Shown here in pieces: positions 1 through 8,686 of a stretch of 64,000 bases of DNA. Both the position numbers and the translations under genes were made by a program. Every line of letters starts with the position of its first letter. Position 1 is the first letter of the stretch. The DNA is from Martelella mediterranea DSM 17316 (GTDB taxonomy: Bacteria > Pseudomonadota > Alphaproteobacteria > Rhizobiales > Rhizobiaceae), in the NCBI RefSeq assembly GCF_002043005.1, contig NZ_CP020330.1, positions 1 through 64,000 on the forward strand, in the 5' to 3' direction. The notes under the pieces were generated by a model, which was not told the DNA's origin, did no database searches, and saw only the letters and a program-made list of their open reading frames with translations.

Positions 1-1551
1 ATGAGAATGAGAATGGTAGCCTCTCGCACCGAGGACAATGCGGGCGAAACCGAGGCCGGTGAAAATGATGCGAAACCGGCGACGGCTGCCATGAATTCCA
101 ACGGGGACGATATCTTCTTCGAACGGTTCTGCACCGCCCTGAAAGCCCATGTCGGCGGCGACGTCTATGCCAGCTGGTTCGGCCGGCTGAAGCTGCATTC
201 CTGCGACAAGAGCGTGGTCCGTTTCTCGGTGCCCACCGCCTTTCTGAAATCCTGGATCAACAATCACTATCTCGATCTGCTGACCGAGATTGCCCGCGTC
301 GAGCGCCCGCAGGTGATGAAGATCGAGGTTCTGGTCCGTTCCGCAACCCGCGCGCCGCGTCCCGCACTTGCGAGCGAGCAGCCGAAACCGGTCCCGGCCA
401 GCCCGGCTCCGGTCGTGCGGCCGCTGAACCGCGCGCCTGCCGGCCAGCCGCTGATGCCCGACCCGGAAACGCCGCAGGCGCGCGGCGCCAGCGCTTCGGG
501 CCAGACCGTGTTCGGCTCGCCGCTCGACCCCTTCTTCACCTTTGACAGCTTTGTCGAGGGCGCGTCCAACCGGGTTGCCTTTGCCGCGGCCAAGACCATC
601 GCCGAATCCGGCATGGCGGCGGTGCGCTTCAACCCGCTGTTCATTCACTCCTCGGTCGGCCTCGGCAAGACCCATCTTCTGCAGGCGATCGCCAACGCCG
701 CGCTTGCCGCGCCGGACAAGCAGCGCGTGGTCTATCTGACCGCCGAATATTTCATGTGGAAGTTCGCCACCGCGATCCGCGACAATGACGCTCTGACGCT
801 GAAGGATTCGCTCCGCAATATCGATCTTCTGGTGATCGACGACATGCAGTTCCTGCAGGGCAAGATGATCCAGCACGAGTTCTGCCACCTGATCAACACG
901 CTGCTCGACAGCGCCAAACAGGTGGTGGTCGCCGCCGACCGCGCGCCATGGGAGCTGGAATCGCTCGACCCGCGTGTGCGCTCGCGCCTCACCGGCGGCG
1001 TCTCGCTGGAAATGAACGGCCCCGACTACGCGATGCGGCTTGAAATGCTGAAGCGCCGGCTTGAACTGGCGCAGCAGGAAGACCCGTCGATCGATATCGC
1101 CCCCGACGTGCTCGAACATGTCGCCAGCAAGGTGACGGCGAGCGGGCGCGAGCTTGAAGGCGCGTTCAATCAGCTCCTGTTCCGCCGCTCCTTCGAGCCC
1201 GACCTTTCGATCGAGCGCGTCGATGAGCTTCTGGTTCATCTCGTCGGCACCGGCGAGCCGAAGCGGGTGCGCATCGAGGATATCCAGCGCGTCGTCGCCC
1301 GCCACTATTGCGTCACCCGGCAGGAGCTCGTCTCCAACCGCCGCACGCGCGTGATCGTCAAGCCGCGCCAGATCGCGATGTTTCTGGCCAAGACGATGAC
1401 GCCGCGCTCCTTCCCGGAAATCGGCCGCCGTTTTGGCGGACGCGACCACACCACCGTGCTGCACGCCGTGCGCAAGATCGAGGACCTTCTGGAGAAGGAC
1501 AACAAGCTGTCGCAGGAGGTTGAACTCCTGAAGCGGCTGATCAACGAATAG
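1..1551 (+). CDS. dnaA: Chromosomal replication initiator DnaA
   Basis: DnaA binds DnaA boxes at oriC and melts the origin as an ATP-bound filament. The 516-residue protein shows the whole family layout: domain I near residues 35-110 ([11 protein letters not shown]), a Pro/Ala-rich linker to about 165, AAA+ domain III with Walker A VGLGKTH (about 219-225) and Walker B LLVIDD (about 276-281), and the C-terminal DNA-binding helix-turn-helix with the GGRDHTTV signature. The window starts exactly on an ATG, so no upstream ribosome site can be checked. Internal starts at residues 3, 5 or 31 (MNSNGDD, base 91) are possible, and the first 30 residues are acidic and unlike the domain I core. A hairpin terminator follows at 1583. 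Confidence 0.96.
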   Translation: MRMRMVASRTEDNAGETEAGENDAKPATAAMNSNGDDIFFERFCTALKAHVGGDVYASWFGRLKLHSCDKSVVRFSVPTAFLKSWINNHYLDLLTEIARVERPQVMKIEVLVRSATRAPRPALASEQPKPVPASPAPVVRPLNRAPAGQPLMPDPETPQARGASASGQTVFGSPLDPFFTFDSFVEGASNRVAFAAAKTIAESGMAAVRFNPLFIHSSVGLGKTHLLQAIANAALAAPDKQRVVYLTAEYFMWKFATAIRDNDALTLKDSLRNIDLLVIDDMQFLQGKMIQHEFCHLINTLLDSAKQVVVAADRAPWELESLDPRVRSRLTGGVSLEMNGPDYAMRLEMLKRRLELAQQEDPSIDIAPDVLEHVASKVTASGRELEGAFNQLLFRRSFEPDLSIERVDELLVHLVGTGEPKRVRIEDIQRVVARHYCVTRQELVSNRRTRVIVKPRQIAMFLAKTMTPRSFPEIGRRFGGRDHTTVLHAVRKIEDLLEKDNKLSQEVELLKRLINE

Positions 1552-1582
1552 GCCCGTCCGGACCTGACAGCGACGTTTCCCG

Positions 1583-1609
1583 AAAAGCCCGGCCCCGCGC
1601 CGGGCTTTT
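1583..1609 (+). terminator. Rho-independent-type hairpin after dnaA
   Basis: Perfect 11-bp arms (AAAAGCCCGGC at 1583-1593, GCCGGGCTTTT at 1599-1609) around a 5-base loop, ending in TTTT, 32 bases after the dnaA stop codon. The A-run/T-run symmetry could let it work in both directions. Confidence 0.85.
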
Positions 1610-1656
1610 CTCATGGGTGCTGGCTTGCTAAAGCAAAGGCAAACAGGAGAGACGCC

Positions 1657-2010
1657 GTGCCGGTCACGCTTTACGGAATTAAGAACTGCGACACGATGAA
1701 GAAGGCCTGGACCTGGCTCGACGCGCATTCCATCGCCTATGATTTTCACGACTACAAGAAGGCCGGAATCGACCGGGCGCATCTGGAGCGCTGGTGCGAC
1801 GCGGCCGGCTGGGAGAAGGTCATAAACCGCGCCGGCATGACCTTCCGCAAGCTGCCCGACGCGGAAAAGGCCGACCTGACGCGGGAAAAGGCGATCGGGC
1901 TGATGCTGGTCCAGCCCTCGATGATCAAGCGGCCGGTGCTGGAAAAGGACGGCGCGACTACGCTGGGCTTCAAGCCCGACACCTACGAAGCCGTTTTCGG
2001 CAAGGGGTAG
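1657..2010 (+). CDS. ArsC/Spx-family reductase (YffB-like)
   Basis: A 117-residue thioredoxin-fold protein of the arsenate reductase ArsC superfamily, YffB-like branch. The N-terminus MPVTLYGIKNCDTMKKA places the single redox cysteine at residue 11 after a beta strand, and the C-terminal half carries TFRKLP and the MIKRPVLE segment typical of glutathione-dependent ArsC-like proteins. Genuine arsenate reduction is not implied, because YffB-type members have no settled substrate. The start is GTG at 1657, preceded by AGGAGA at 1646-1651; no ATG fits the family N-terminus better. The next gene begins 3 bases after the stop, so the two are probably co-transcribed. Confidence 0.85.
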   Translation: MPVTLYGIKNCDTMKKAWTWLDAHSIAYDFHDYKKAGIDRAHLERWCDAAGWEKVINRAGMTFRKLPDAEKADLTREKAIGLMLVQPSMIKRPVLEKDGATTLGFKPDTYEAVFGKG

Positions 2011-2013
2011 GCG

Positions 2014-2487
2014 ATGGCGAAGACCACGCAAGCGACACGGTTTCTGGACAAGGCCGGCGTCAGCTACACGATCCAGCAATATGATTACGACCCGAACGCC
2101 TTCAAGGTGGGGCTGCAGGCCGCCGCTGCGATCGGCGAGGCCCCCGACCGGGTGCTGAAGACGCTGATGGCCAATGTCGACGGCAAGCCGGTCTGCGCGG
2201 TGGTGCCATCCAACGCCGAAGTCTCGATGAAGAAGCTCGCCGCCGCCTTTTCCGGCAAGCATGCCGAGATGCTGGACGCCAGGACCGCCGAGCGGCTTTC
2301 CGGCTACCATGTCGGCGGCATCTCGCCCTTCGGGCAACGAAAACGCGTGCCGACCGTGTTCGAGGAGAAGGCGCTTGCCGAGCCCTATGTGGTGATGAAT
2401 GGCGGCCAGCGCGGCCTGCAGGTCAAGCTTGCGCCGGCCGATGCGGTGAAGGCGCTGGACGCGGCAACGGCAAACGTGATCGCGTAA
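2014..2487 (+). CDS. ybaK: Cys-tRNA(Pro)/Cys-tRNA deacylase, YbaK/EbsC family
   Basis: Trans-editing enzyme family that hydrolyses mischarged Cys-tRNA(Pro). The 157-residue protein has the YbaK hallmarks: an N-terminal ATRFLDKAGVSYTI segment, the VLKTLMANVDG core with the conserved lysine, the VPSNAEVSMKKLA stretch and the GGISPFGQRKR motif that closes the active site. Length matches the family (about 155-160). It lies 3 bases behind the ArsC-like gene. The stop at 2487 is 3 bases from the end of the convergent secreted-protein gene. Confidence 0.92.
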   Translation: MAKTTQATRFLDKAGVSYTIQQYDYDPNAFKVGLQAAAAIGEAPDRVLKTLMANVDGKPVCAVVPSNAEVSMKKLAAAFSGKHAEMLDARTAERLSGYHVGGISPFGQRKRVPTVFEEKALAEPYVVMNGGQRGLQVKLAPADAVKALDAATANVIA

Positions 2488-2490
2488 ACC

Positions 2491-3267
2491 TCAGATCGGG
2501 TCGCCGCGCGCCGCCTCCCGCTTCGCCGCGCGCGCCTCCGGCGTGAAGGCCGAACAATCCGGACTGGTTGCGATCACGTCGGCAAGATCGTTTCGGGCCA
2601 TGGCGTCTTCCACGAAAGCGAGCCGCTCCTCACCCTGAAGAACGATTACGGTATCGCGCAGGATCGGCGCCGGTTCATTGCCATAGCGGCGCTCATGCCG
2701 GGCTTCGACATAATAGCGGATATCCGGATTAAGCCGAATATCGGACCAGTCTTCAACCTCGCTTAAGGCAGGGAGGGCGAAGGAGTTGCCGGTCGCGGCA
2801 TAGCTGACGAGCCTGTCGAGAAGCGCCATAATCCGATCTTCGGCCGAGTTGCGGGGCTGGCGGCCAGGCTTGCCGCAAAACAAACCTTCGGTCGGTGTTG
2901 CAAACTCGTAGGAATAGAGTTCGCGCAGTTCTTCGGTGACCTCGATAACGATACAGAACGAAGAGGCGGCGCGGTTGGTCTCAAGCACATGGCGTTTCCA
3001 CAGTTCAAGTCCTTCGTTGAAATCGTGGGTGAAAGCGAATTCGGGATAGCGCCGGTTGTAGATCAGGTACTCGAACGTAATTCGGGCTGCGCAGTTTCTG
3101 AAGCCGCTCCCCACGGCCTCCAGATCGGAGAAGATAGCATCCTCCTCCGCGCTGTATTCATCGGTAAAGTCCGGGTGAGGGTGGTCGGCGAAAGACCAGG
3201 TTTCTGCTGCCTGGGCCGGCAAAAACGCCGCGAGCAGAAACAGACAAGCGGCAGACAATGAACGCAT
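2491..3267 (-). CDS. Uncharacterised secreted protein
   Basis: A 258-residue protein with a clear Sec signal peptide (MRSLSAACLFLLAAFLPAQA, cleavage before AETWSF). The mature part is acidic and contains several cysteines (FRNCAARI, SSFCIVIE, GLFCGKPG, TSPDCSAF), consistent with disulfides in the periplasm. I do not recognise a domain. The reading frame opens at 3294, but the ATG at 3267 is preferred because it starts right at the signal peptide and has GGGGAGAAG just upstream. It is convergent with ybaK and divergent from the coiled-coil gene at 3344. Confidence 0.7.
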   Translation of the reverse strand: MRSLSAACLFLLAAFLPAQAAETWSFADHPHPDFTDEYSAEEDAIFSDLEAVGSGFRNCAARITFEYLIYNRRYPEFAFTHDFNEGLELWKRHVLETNRAASSFCIVIEVTEELRELYSYEFATPTEGLFCGKPGRQPRNSAEDRIMALLDRLVSYAATGNSFALPALSEVEDWSDIRLNPDIRYYVEARHERRYGNEPAPILRDTVIVLQGEERLAFVEDAMARNDLADVIATSPDCSAFTPEARAAKREAARGDPI

Positions 3268-3343
3268 CGGTCTTCTCCCCGTAAATCCCCGCACCAGTAA
3301 TAGGCTCTACGATAGGTTTTTACAACCTAACGGAGCAGTCAGC

Positions 3344-3766
3344 ATGCGTGAACCGGAAAAAATTCCCCTCCTGTGTCGTCAACGGCGCCAAACGGAGGTG
3401 GAGATCAACGATAGAATTAAAGAGACAGCAGATGCTTACAATCTCGCTGCTCAACGCTTCGAACAAACCAAGGCCGATCGCGCCAGAATCCAGAACGAGA
3501 TCTATAAACTGCAGGCAGCACAAGCGGCCGCGACGGCAGCTGGACAGGCTCCAAATCCGATCGTTCGAGGTGGGGCCGGCATCGCCGGAGTGGGCCTGGA
3601 AATCGCGCTGACGCGCGCCGAGGAGAAACTTCGGGCCATTGATGGCGACAGCATGAAGATCAAGCGTGATATGGAAGACGCCAAGGAAAAGCAGCGCTTC
3701 TGGAACGACAAGCTTGCAGAGAATGCAGCGATCATGCGCGGCCTGAACTGCGTATTTTCATACTAG
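3344..3766 (+). CDS. Uncharacterised coiled-coil protein
   Basis: A 140-residue hydrophilic protein, not recognised. Two long heptad-like helices (about residues 18-60 and 88-128, rich in E, K, R, A) flank a Gly-rich turn (VRGGAGIAGVG), suggesting an antiparallel coiled-coil hairpin. There is no signal peptide and no membrane segment. A weak CGGAG precedes the ATG. Upstream lies a small inverted repeat (AGGTT-N5-AACCT near 3313-3327) that could be a promoter or operator element. It stands alone between divergent and downstream genes, and it could be an over-called frame, though its composition looks coding. Confidence 0.5.
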   Translation: MREPEKIPLLCRQRRQTEVEINDRIKETADAYNLAAQRFEQTKADRARIQNEIYKLQAAQAAATAAGQAPNPIVRGGAGIAGVGLEIALTRAEEKLRAIDGDSMKIKRDMEDAKEKQRFWNDKLAENAAIMRGLNCVFSY

Positions 3767-3854
3767 AGGGGTTCGGCAAGGCCGGGGCGCTTCAATTTCG
3801 CCAGAAAACGAACTAGATAGTGTCACGACACATCAATCAGTTTGCGAGGCGCCC

Positions 3855-5111
3855 ATGAACGCTCAACCCCGGCTTCCCCATCCCATCGATCTGGAAAAAC
3901 TCGAGAAGCTTGCCGAGGTCGCCGTCAAGGTCGGGCTCAACCTTGCCGAGGGGCAGGATCTGGTCATGACCGCGCCGATCGAGGCTCAGCCGCTGACGCG
4001 GCTGATCAGCCGCTATGCCTATCAGGCCGGCGCCGGCGTGGTGACCACGCTGTTCAACGATCCCCAGGCAACGCTGGAACGCTTCGAGCACGGCCATGAC
4101 GCAAGCTTCGACAAGGCCGCGAACTGGCTTTACGAAGGCATGGGCCAGGCCTTTGCCAATGGCGCGGCACGGCTTGCGATCGCCGGCGACGACCCGATGC
4201 TGCTGGCCGCTCAGGACGCCGACAAGGTGGCCCGCGCCAACCGCGCCATGTCGACCGCCTACAAGCCGGCGCTGGAAAAGATCGCCGGTTTCGACATCAA
4301 CTGGAACATCGTCTCCTACCCGACGCTTGCCTGGGCGAGGACGGTGTTTCCCGGCGACCCGGACGGCATGGCCGTCGCCAAGCTGGCCAAGGCGATCTTC
4401 GCGGCATCGCGCGTCGACCAGCCCGATCCGGTGGGGGCGTGGCGCGAGCATAACGACAATCTCCATGCCCGCTCGGCATGGCTGAACGCGAAGCGGTTCT
4501 CCGCCCTGCGCTATACCGGCCCAGGCACCGATCTGACGATCGGGCTTGCCGATGAGCACGAATGGAGCGGCGGCGCGTCGATGGCCAAGAACGGCATTAT
4601 CTGCAACCCGAACATTCCGACCGAGGAAGTGTTCACCACGCCGCACCGGCTGAGAGTCGAGGGCCATGTCTCCTCCACCAAGCCGCTGTCGCATCAGGGC
4701 ACGCTGATCGATGACATCCGGGTGGAATTCAGCGAGGGCCGGGTCGTCAAGGCGTCGGCCGCCAAGGGCGAATCCGTGCTGAACAAGGTGCTCGACACCG
4801 ACGAGGGCGCGCGCCGGCTGGGCGAGGTGGCGCTGGTGCCGCATTCCTCGCCGATTTCGGCCAGCGGCATCCTGTTCTACAACACGCTGTTCGACGAAAA
4901 CGCCTCGTGCCACATCGCGCTCGGCCAGTGCTATTCGAAATGCTTCCTCAACGGCGACAAGCTTTCGCCCGACGAGATCGCCGCGCGCGGCGGCAATGCA
5001 TCGCTGATCCATATCGACTGGATGATCGGCTCCGACAAGATCGACATCGACGGCATCGATGCCGCCGGCAACGCCACGCCCGTGATGCGCGGCGGCGAAT
5101 GGGCTGAATAG
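3855..5111 (+). CDS. Aminopeptidase, M29 (thermophilic aminopeptidase T) family
   Basis: Cytoplasmic metallo-aminopeptidase releasing N-terminal residues from peptides. The 418-residue length is standard for M29. Family features include the N-terminal LEKLAEVAVKVGLNL helix, the LTIGLADEHEWSGG and NIPTEEVFTTPHR segments holding the metal-ligand glutamates, and the C-terminal HIALGQCY and SLIHIDWMIGSDKIDIDG blocks, which contain the Tyr/His/Asp dinuclear metal ligands. The ATG at 3855 has GAGG a few bases upstream. It is monocistronic: a repeat-filled spacer follows it and xseA faces it. Confidence 0.93.
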   Translation: MNAQPRLPHPIDLEKLEKLAEVAVKVGLNLAEGQDLVMTAPIEAQPLTRLISRYAYQAGAGVVTTLFNDPQATLERFEHGHDASFDKAANWLYEGMGQAFANGAARLAIAGDDPMLLAAQDADKVARANRAMSTAYKPALEKIAGFDINWNIVSYPTLAWARTVFPGDPDGMAVAKLAKAIFAASRVDQPDPVGAWREHNDNLHARSAWLNAKRFSALRYTGPGTDLTIGLADEHEWSGGASMAKNGIICNPNIPTEEVFTTPHRLRVEGHVSSTKPLSHQGTLIDDIRVEFSEGRVVKASAAKGESVLNKVLDTDEGARRLGEVALVPHSSPISASGILFYNTLFDENASCHIALGQCYSKCFLNGDKLSPDEIAARGGNASLIHIDWMIGSDKIDIDGIDAAGNATPVMRGGEWAE

Positions 5112-5257
5112 GCGGGACGGTCTTGTTGCGGGGGTGAGGTCGCGAAGAGGCGGCTCTTGAAAAGCCCCGCGCTCCAGCAGGGCCAACCGGAATGCCTTGT
5201 TTGTTCGGCTTTGCTGAAGTTTCAGGCTATCGATGGCTCCCCGCCCTCTCAGCCACA

Positions 5258-5402
5258 ATCTCCCCCCTTGAGGGGGAGATGTCGCGAGAGCGACAGAGAG
5301 GGGTAAAGGGCGTCAGCCCTAAAAGCCGCAGACTCCGCATTTTTGGAGAGGGTTCACCCCTCTCTGCCCCTGTCGGGGCATCTCTCCCTCAAGGGGAGAG
5401 AT
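5258..5402. repeat. MITE-like rhizobial intergenic repeat, copy 1
   Basis: About 145 bp with imperfect terminal inverted repeats of roughly 48 bp: the left end (AATCTCCCCCCTTGAGGGGG..., with GATGTCGCGAGAGCGACAGAG inside) is mirrored by the right end (TCTCTGCCCCTGTCGGGGCA...CTCCCTCAAGGGGAGAGATT). Each arm is itself a pair of small hairpins. A second, diverged copy is at 19413-19556. It occupies most of the 313-bp gap between the aminopeptidase and xseA; nothing else is visible in that gap. Confidence 0.8.
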
Positions 5403-5424
5403 TAGGGTTGCGAGGCTGCGCTTG

Positions 5425-6879
5425 TTAAAACAGGCTGCCCTGCGTGGGTGGTTTGGCGGGGGCTTTTGGCTTTTTCTTTGGCGCAGGCGGAGCCTCCGGG
5501 GGCGTTGCCCCCTCGCCCGTCACCGCCTTGACCCTGCCATCGGAAAACTCGATCTCGATCGGCGCGCCATGCGCGAGCCCGGCGGCGCGGGAGACGGGGC
5601 GGTTGTCCTGATCGCGGATCACCGCAAAACCGCGCGCCAGCACATTGCGATAGGACAGCGAGTTCAGTACCCGCTGCTGGCCGGCGATGGCGGCGCGGTG
5701 GGTCTTCAGGCCGGCATCGATCGCGGTTGCCGCGCGGCGCGAAAGCACCGCCACCTTTTCGCGGTCGCGGGCGATCATCATTGAAAGGCGCTGGGGCGTT
5801 GCCGACAGGCCGGAGGCGCTGCGCTCGAACGTCCGGCGCTTGTTGATGGTGTTGAGTTCCAGCGCGCGGGTGTTTCTCAGCGCCGCCTCATCGAAGCGCC
5901 GCCGCGGCAGCGCCAGCAACTGATCGAGCGACGGAAGGCCGCGTGAAAGCCCGGTCAGCGTCTGGCGGCGGAAATCCATCAGCCGGGTCGCAGCACTTGC
6001 AAGCCGTGCCGCAAGCCGCGCCTGATCGGCGACGAGTTCGGCTTTCACCGGCACGGCCCGTTCGGCCGCCCCCGTCGGCGTCGGCGCGCGGTAGTCGGCG
6101 GCGTGGTCGATCAGCGTCCAGTCGGTCTCGTGGCCCACGGCGGAGATCAGCGGGATCTCGCTTTCATAGGCCGCCCGCACCACCGCCTCGTCATTGAAGC
6201 TCCAGAGGTCCTCAAGCGAGCCGCCGCCGCGCGCGACGATCAGGATATCGGGACGGCGAACCGAGGCACCGGGGCCGAGCGCGTTGAAGCCCCTGATGGC
6301 AGCGGCAACCGCATCGCCCGAACCCTCTCCCTGGACCTTGACCGGCCAGACCACGACATGGACCGGAAAGCGGTCGGCGATCCGGTGAAGGATATCGCGG
6401 ATCACCGCGCCCGTGGGCGAGGTCACGACGCCGACCACGCGCGGCATGAACGGCAGCTTCTTCTTGGCCGTCTCGTCGAACAGGCCTTCGGCCGCCAGCT
6501 TCTTGCGGCGTTCTTCCAGAAGCGCCATCAGCGCGCCGGCGCCGGCGGGCTCCAGCGCCTCCACCACGATCTGGTATTTGGAAGCGCCCGGGAAAGTGGT
6601 GACCTTGCCGGTGGCGATCACCTCCATACCCTCTTCCGGCTTGATCTTCAGCCCGGAAAACACGCCTCGCCAGATGACGGCATCAATCCGGGCGCGCTCA
6701 TCCTTGATCGAAAAATAGGCATGTCCCGAGGAATGTGGTCCGCGGTAGCCGGAGATTTCGCCGCGCAGGCGGATCCGGTCGAACCGGTCCTCGACCGTGC
6801 GCTTGATCGATCCGGAAAGCTCCGAAACCGTAAATTCCGTCAGGTTTGTGGCCGATTCGGCGTCGAAGAGATTGCTCAT
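5425..6879 (-). CDS. xseA: Exodeoxyribonuclease VII large subunit
   Basis: Catalytic subunit of the ssDNA exonuclease ExoVII. The 484-residue protein has the N-terminal OB-fold (about residues 15-115, [19 protein letters not shown] then [21 protein letters not shown]), the core with [29 protein letters not shown] and the [13 protein letters not shown] catalytic block, and a long coiled-coil C-terminus. The tail is Pro/Lys-rich. The partner xseB is not in the window, as is usual in alphaproteobacteria. It is convergent with the aminopeptidase and divergent from the spike-like module. Confidence 0.97.
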   Translation of the reverse strand: MSNLFDAESATNLTEFTVSELSGSIKRTVEDRFDRIRLRGEISGYRGPHSSGHAYFSIKDERARIDAVIWRGVFSGLKIKPEEGMEVIATGKVTTFPGASKYQIVVEALEPAGAGALMALLEERRKKLAAEGLFDETAKKKLPFMPRVVGVVTSPTGAVIRDILHRIADRFPVHVVVWPVKVQGEGSGDAVAAAIRGFNALGPGASVRRPDILIVARGGGSLEDLWSFNDEAVVRAAYESEIPLISAVGHETDWTLIDHAADYRAPTPTGAAERAVPVKAELVADQARLAARLASAATRLMDFRRQTLTGLSRGLPSLDQLLALPRRRFDEAALRNTRALELNTINKRRTFERSASGLSATPQRLSMMIARDREKVAVLSRRAATAIDAGLKTHRAAIAGQQRVLNSLSYRNVLARGFAVIRDQDNRPVSRAAGLAHGAPIEIEFSDGRVKAVTGEGATPPEAPPAPKKKPKAPAKPPTQGSLF

Positions 6880-7003
6880 GGGCTCAGTTTAACCGATCCG
6901 CGTTTACCTTGCACAATCGATCCTGTTTTCTCCCCGCAAATCCCCGCCCTCCGCGCAGCCCCCAGAATTGAAGTCGGTCAACGCAAACCCAAGGAGACGC
7001 GTC

Positions 7004-7267
7004 ATGACAGACAGATTTGCATCCCGCCACGCAACGCTCACCAGCCCGGCCTATGACGGGTTTCCGATCACCACCAGCGACGCCGCGCCGGTGCTGGAGG
7101 TCACACGCGCGATCTATGTCGGCGTCGCCGGCGACCTGACAACAACCTTCGCCTCTGGCGAGACCGTGACATTTCAGAACGTGGCGGCGGGGACCATCCT
7201 GCCCATCCGCATCAGCCATGTGCTGGCCACCGGCACCACCGCCGATGCGCTGGTGGGGTTGATATGA
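7004..7267 (+). CDS. Phage/GTA head-spike base-like protein
   Basis: An 87-residue protein resembling the 'spike base protein, RCAP_Rcc01079 family', i.e. GhsA, which anchors head spikes on the Rhodobacter capsulatus gene transfer agent. Visible features are the beginning MTDRFASRHATLTSPAYDGF, PITTSDAAPVLEVTRAIYVG, a short beta-rich core with TFASGETVTFQNVAAGTILP, and the end LATGTTADALVGL. The frame opens at 6968, but the ATG at 7004 has AAGGAGACGCGTC directly before it. The stop overlaps the next ATG (ATGA at 7264). The identification is by remembered family resemblance, not by search. Confidence 0.72.
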   Translation: MTDRFASRHATLTSPAYDGFPITTSDAAPVLEVTRAIYVGVAGDLTTTFASGETVTFQNVAAGTILPIRISHVLATGTTADALVGLI

Positions 7268-8547
7268 GGCTGGGCATCTCCATTGCCGAAAGCATCCGTA
7301 GACAGCCTGAGCGCTTCTGGACCGCACCGGCCTATCGCGCGGAAAGCGCGGGCGGCGGCGCATACGGCCCGGCTGCGATCCTCGATCTGCGACATGGCCG
7401 CCATGCCTTAACGACTGTGCCGACTGCCGATATCCCCTCCGCCTCGTTGGCGGCGCTCACGGCTCTGGCGGCAAGGCCGCTCACGGATATCCTCGCTTTC
7501 ACCCGTTCCGGAACGGCCACTTATATCGATGCCGATGGCCTGATCCGGGTGGCCGCGGCCGACCAGCCGCGTTTCGATTACACCCATGGAAAACGGCGGT
7601 TGCTGCTGGAGGGGCCTGCAACGAATCTATGCATCACCAGAAACCTCCCCCAGCTGACGCTGGGGGAAAACACGATCGTCACGCATATGCCGGACGAAAC
7701 AGGGCCGGATGGCGTGCTGGGAAACGTCTACCGGGTGCAGATGCCCGCAGCCCCCAGCACCTTTGTACGGTTTGCCAACAATGTCGGCGGCGGCGGCCCC
7801 GTGGTCATGTCGGTTTATGTCAGGCAGTTTGACGCCGCCAAGCGACAGTTCTCGATTGCGGTCGATGGCAAAGTCGACAGCGTGCTTGAAGCGACCGAAG
7901 AATGGCAGCGTTATGAAAGCGCCTATTCGCAGAGCTATGGCACTGCGGCTCTCGGCAATAACGCCCCGTCGGGCGCATCGGATGTTTATGCTTCCGATAT
8001 CCTCGTCGCCTTTCCGCAGGTCGAACTGGGGCTGGTCGCAACCTCCTACATCCCCACCAACGGAACGACCGTCACCCGGCCGGCCGACAAGGCGCAGTTG
8101 AGCCCAGCGGTGGCGGCGCTGCTGAAGCGTGATCAGGTGAGTGTGATGGTGCAGGCCCGTCTCGCTTCCGCCGCTGACAACGGGCGGATTCTCGGGCTCG
8201 ACATGGCGAACTGGCTCATCGGCCAGGCCGGCGCATCGGGCGCCGGCTTCAGTGCATGGAACGGGTCGTCCGCGACAACGCGCCTGTTGCCGGCCGGCGT
8301 CACGTCCCTCGATGATTTCGGCGTCGCGGTCAACCTCGATGAGGCCGGCACGGCTCTGGCAGCGGGCGAAGCCATTTCCGGCGCCAACGCATCAGCGCCG
8401 AAATCGTCATATGCCCCGTTTTCCGACGCATATCTGGGACGTTCCTCAACCGGAGCATATTCAAGAGGCTGGTACGACCAGCTCGTGATCTGGCCATTCC
8501 AGATGACGGATGCCGATCTTCAGGCAAAGGCGGTGGTCTATGAATGA
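7264..8547 (+). CDS. Phage/GTA head-spike fibre-like protein
   Basis: A 427-residue protein translationally coupled to the spike base. Residues about 78-115 (FTRSGTATYIDADGLIRVAA...PRFDY...LLLEGPATNL) match a domain common in phage tail and head fibres. The C-terminal half looks like a concanavalin/LamG-type lectin jelly roll, ending in the typical WYDQLVIWPFQMTDADLQA strand. In R. capsulatus the equivalent pair (GhsA/GhsB) lies away from the main GTA cluster and binds the polysaccharide capsule. Here too no capsid, portal or terminase gene is near, so this is either an unlinked GTA spike locus or a prophage remnant. Confidence 0.7.
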   Translation: MRLGISIAESIRRQPERFWTAPAYRAESAGGGAYGPAAILDLRHGRHALTTVPTADIPSASLAALTALAARPLTDILAFTRSGTATYIDADGLIRVAAADQPRFDYTHGKRRLLLEGPATNLCITRNLPQLTLGENTIVTHMPDETGPDGVLGNVYRVQMPAAPSTFVRFANNVGGGGPVVMSVYVRQFDAAKRQFSIAVDGKVDSVLEATEEWQRYESAYSQSYGTAALGNNAPSGASDVYASDILVAFPQVELGLVATSYIPTNGTTVTRPADKAQLSPAVAALLKRDQVSVMVQARLASAADNGRILGLDMANWLIGQAGASGAGFSAWNGSSATTRLLPAGVTSLDDFGVAVNLDEAGTALAAGEAISGANASAPKSSYAPFSDAYLGRSSTGAYSRGWYDQLVIWPFQMTDADLQAKAVVYE

Positions 8548-8638
8548 CGTCTCTCTCAAATTAGGCGACCACCGGGAGGCGCTTGCCGCTTTCGCGGTAA
8601 CGCCGATGCCGGAGACGCCGGCGGAGACATTTTCATGA
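8540..8638 (+). CDS. Possible 32-residue small ORF after the spike fibre gene
   Basis: An ATG at 8540 overlaps the last 8 bases of the fibre gene in another frame and reads MNDVSLKLGDHREALAAFAV, ending at a TGA at 8636-8638 just before a strong hairpin. AAAGGCGG about 10 bases upstream could serve as ribosome site. Position and coupling suggest a third gene of the module, but the coding evidence is weak at this length. Confidence 0.3.
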   Translation: MNDVSLKLGDHREALAAFAVTPMPETPAETFS

Positions 8639-8642
8639 GAAA

Positions 8643-8670
8643 TCGCTGGCCGCGAAACTGCGGCCAGCGA
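8643..8670. terminator. Hairpin between the spike module and the oxidoreductase gene
   Basis: Perfect 11-bp stem (TCGCTGGCCGC at 8643-8653, GCGGCCAGCGA at 8660-8670) with a 6-base loop between two convergent genes. No T-run follows on either side, so it may act as a transcript end-stabiliser or a Rho-assisted terminator serving both strands. Confidence 0.6.
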
Positions 8671-8686
8671 GCGCATACTCGGAAAT

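Noticed and set aside
1..1551. dnaA taken as proof that oriC is in the window
   Set aside because: In Rhizobiales oriC is usually near hemE rather than dnaA, and no cluster of DnaA boxes was noticed after dnaA.
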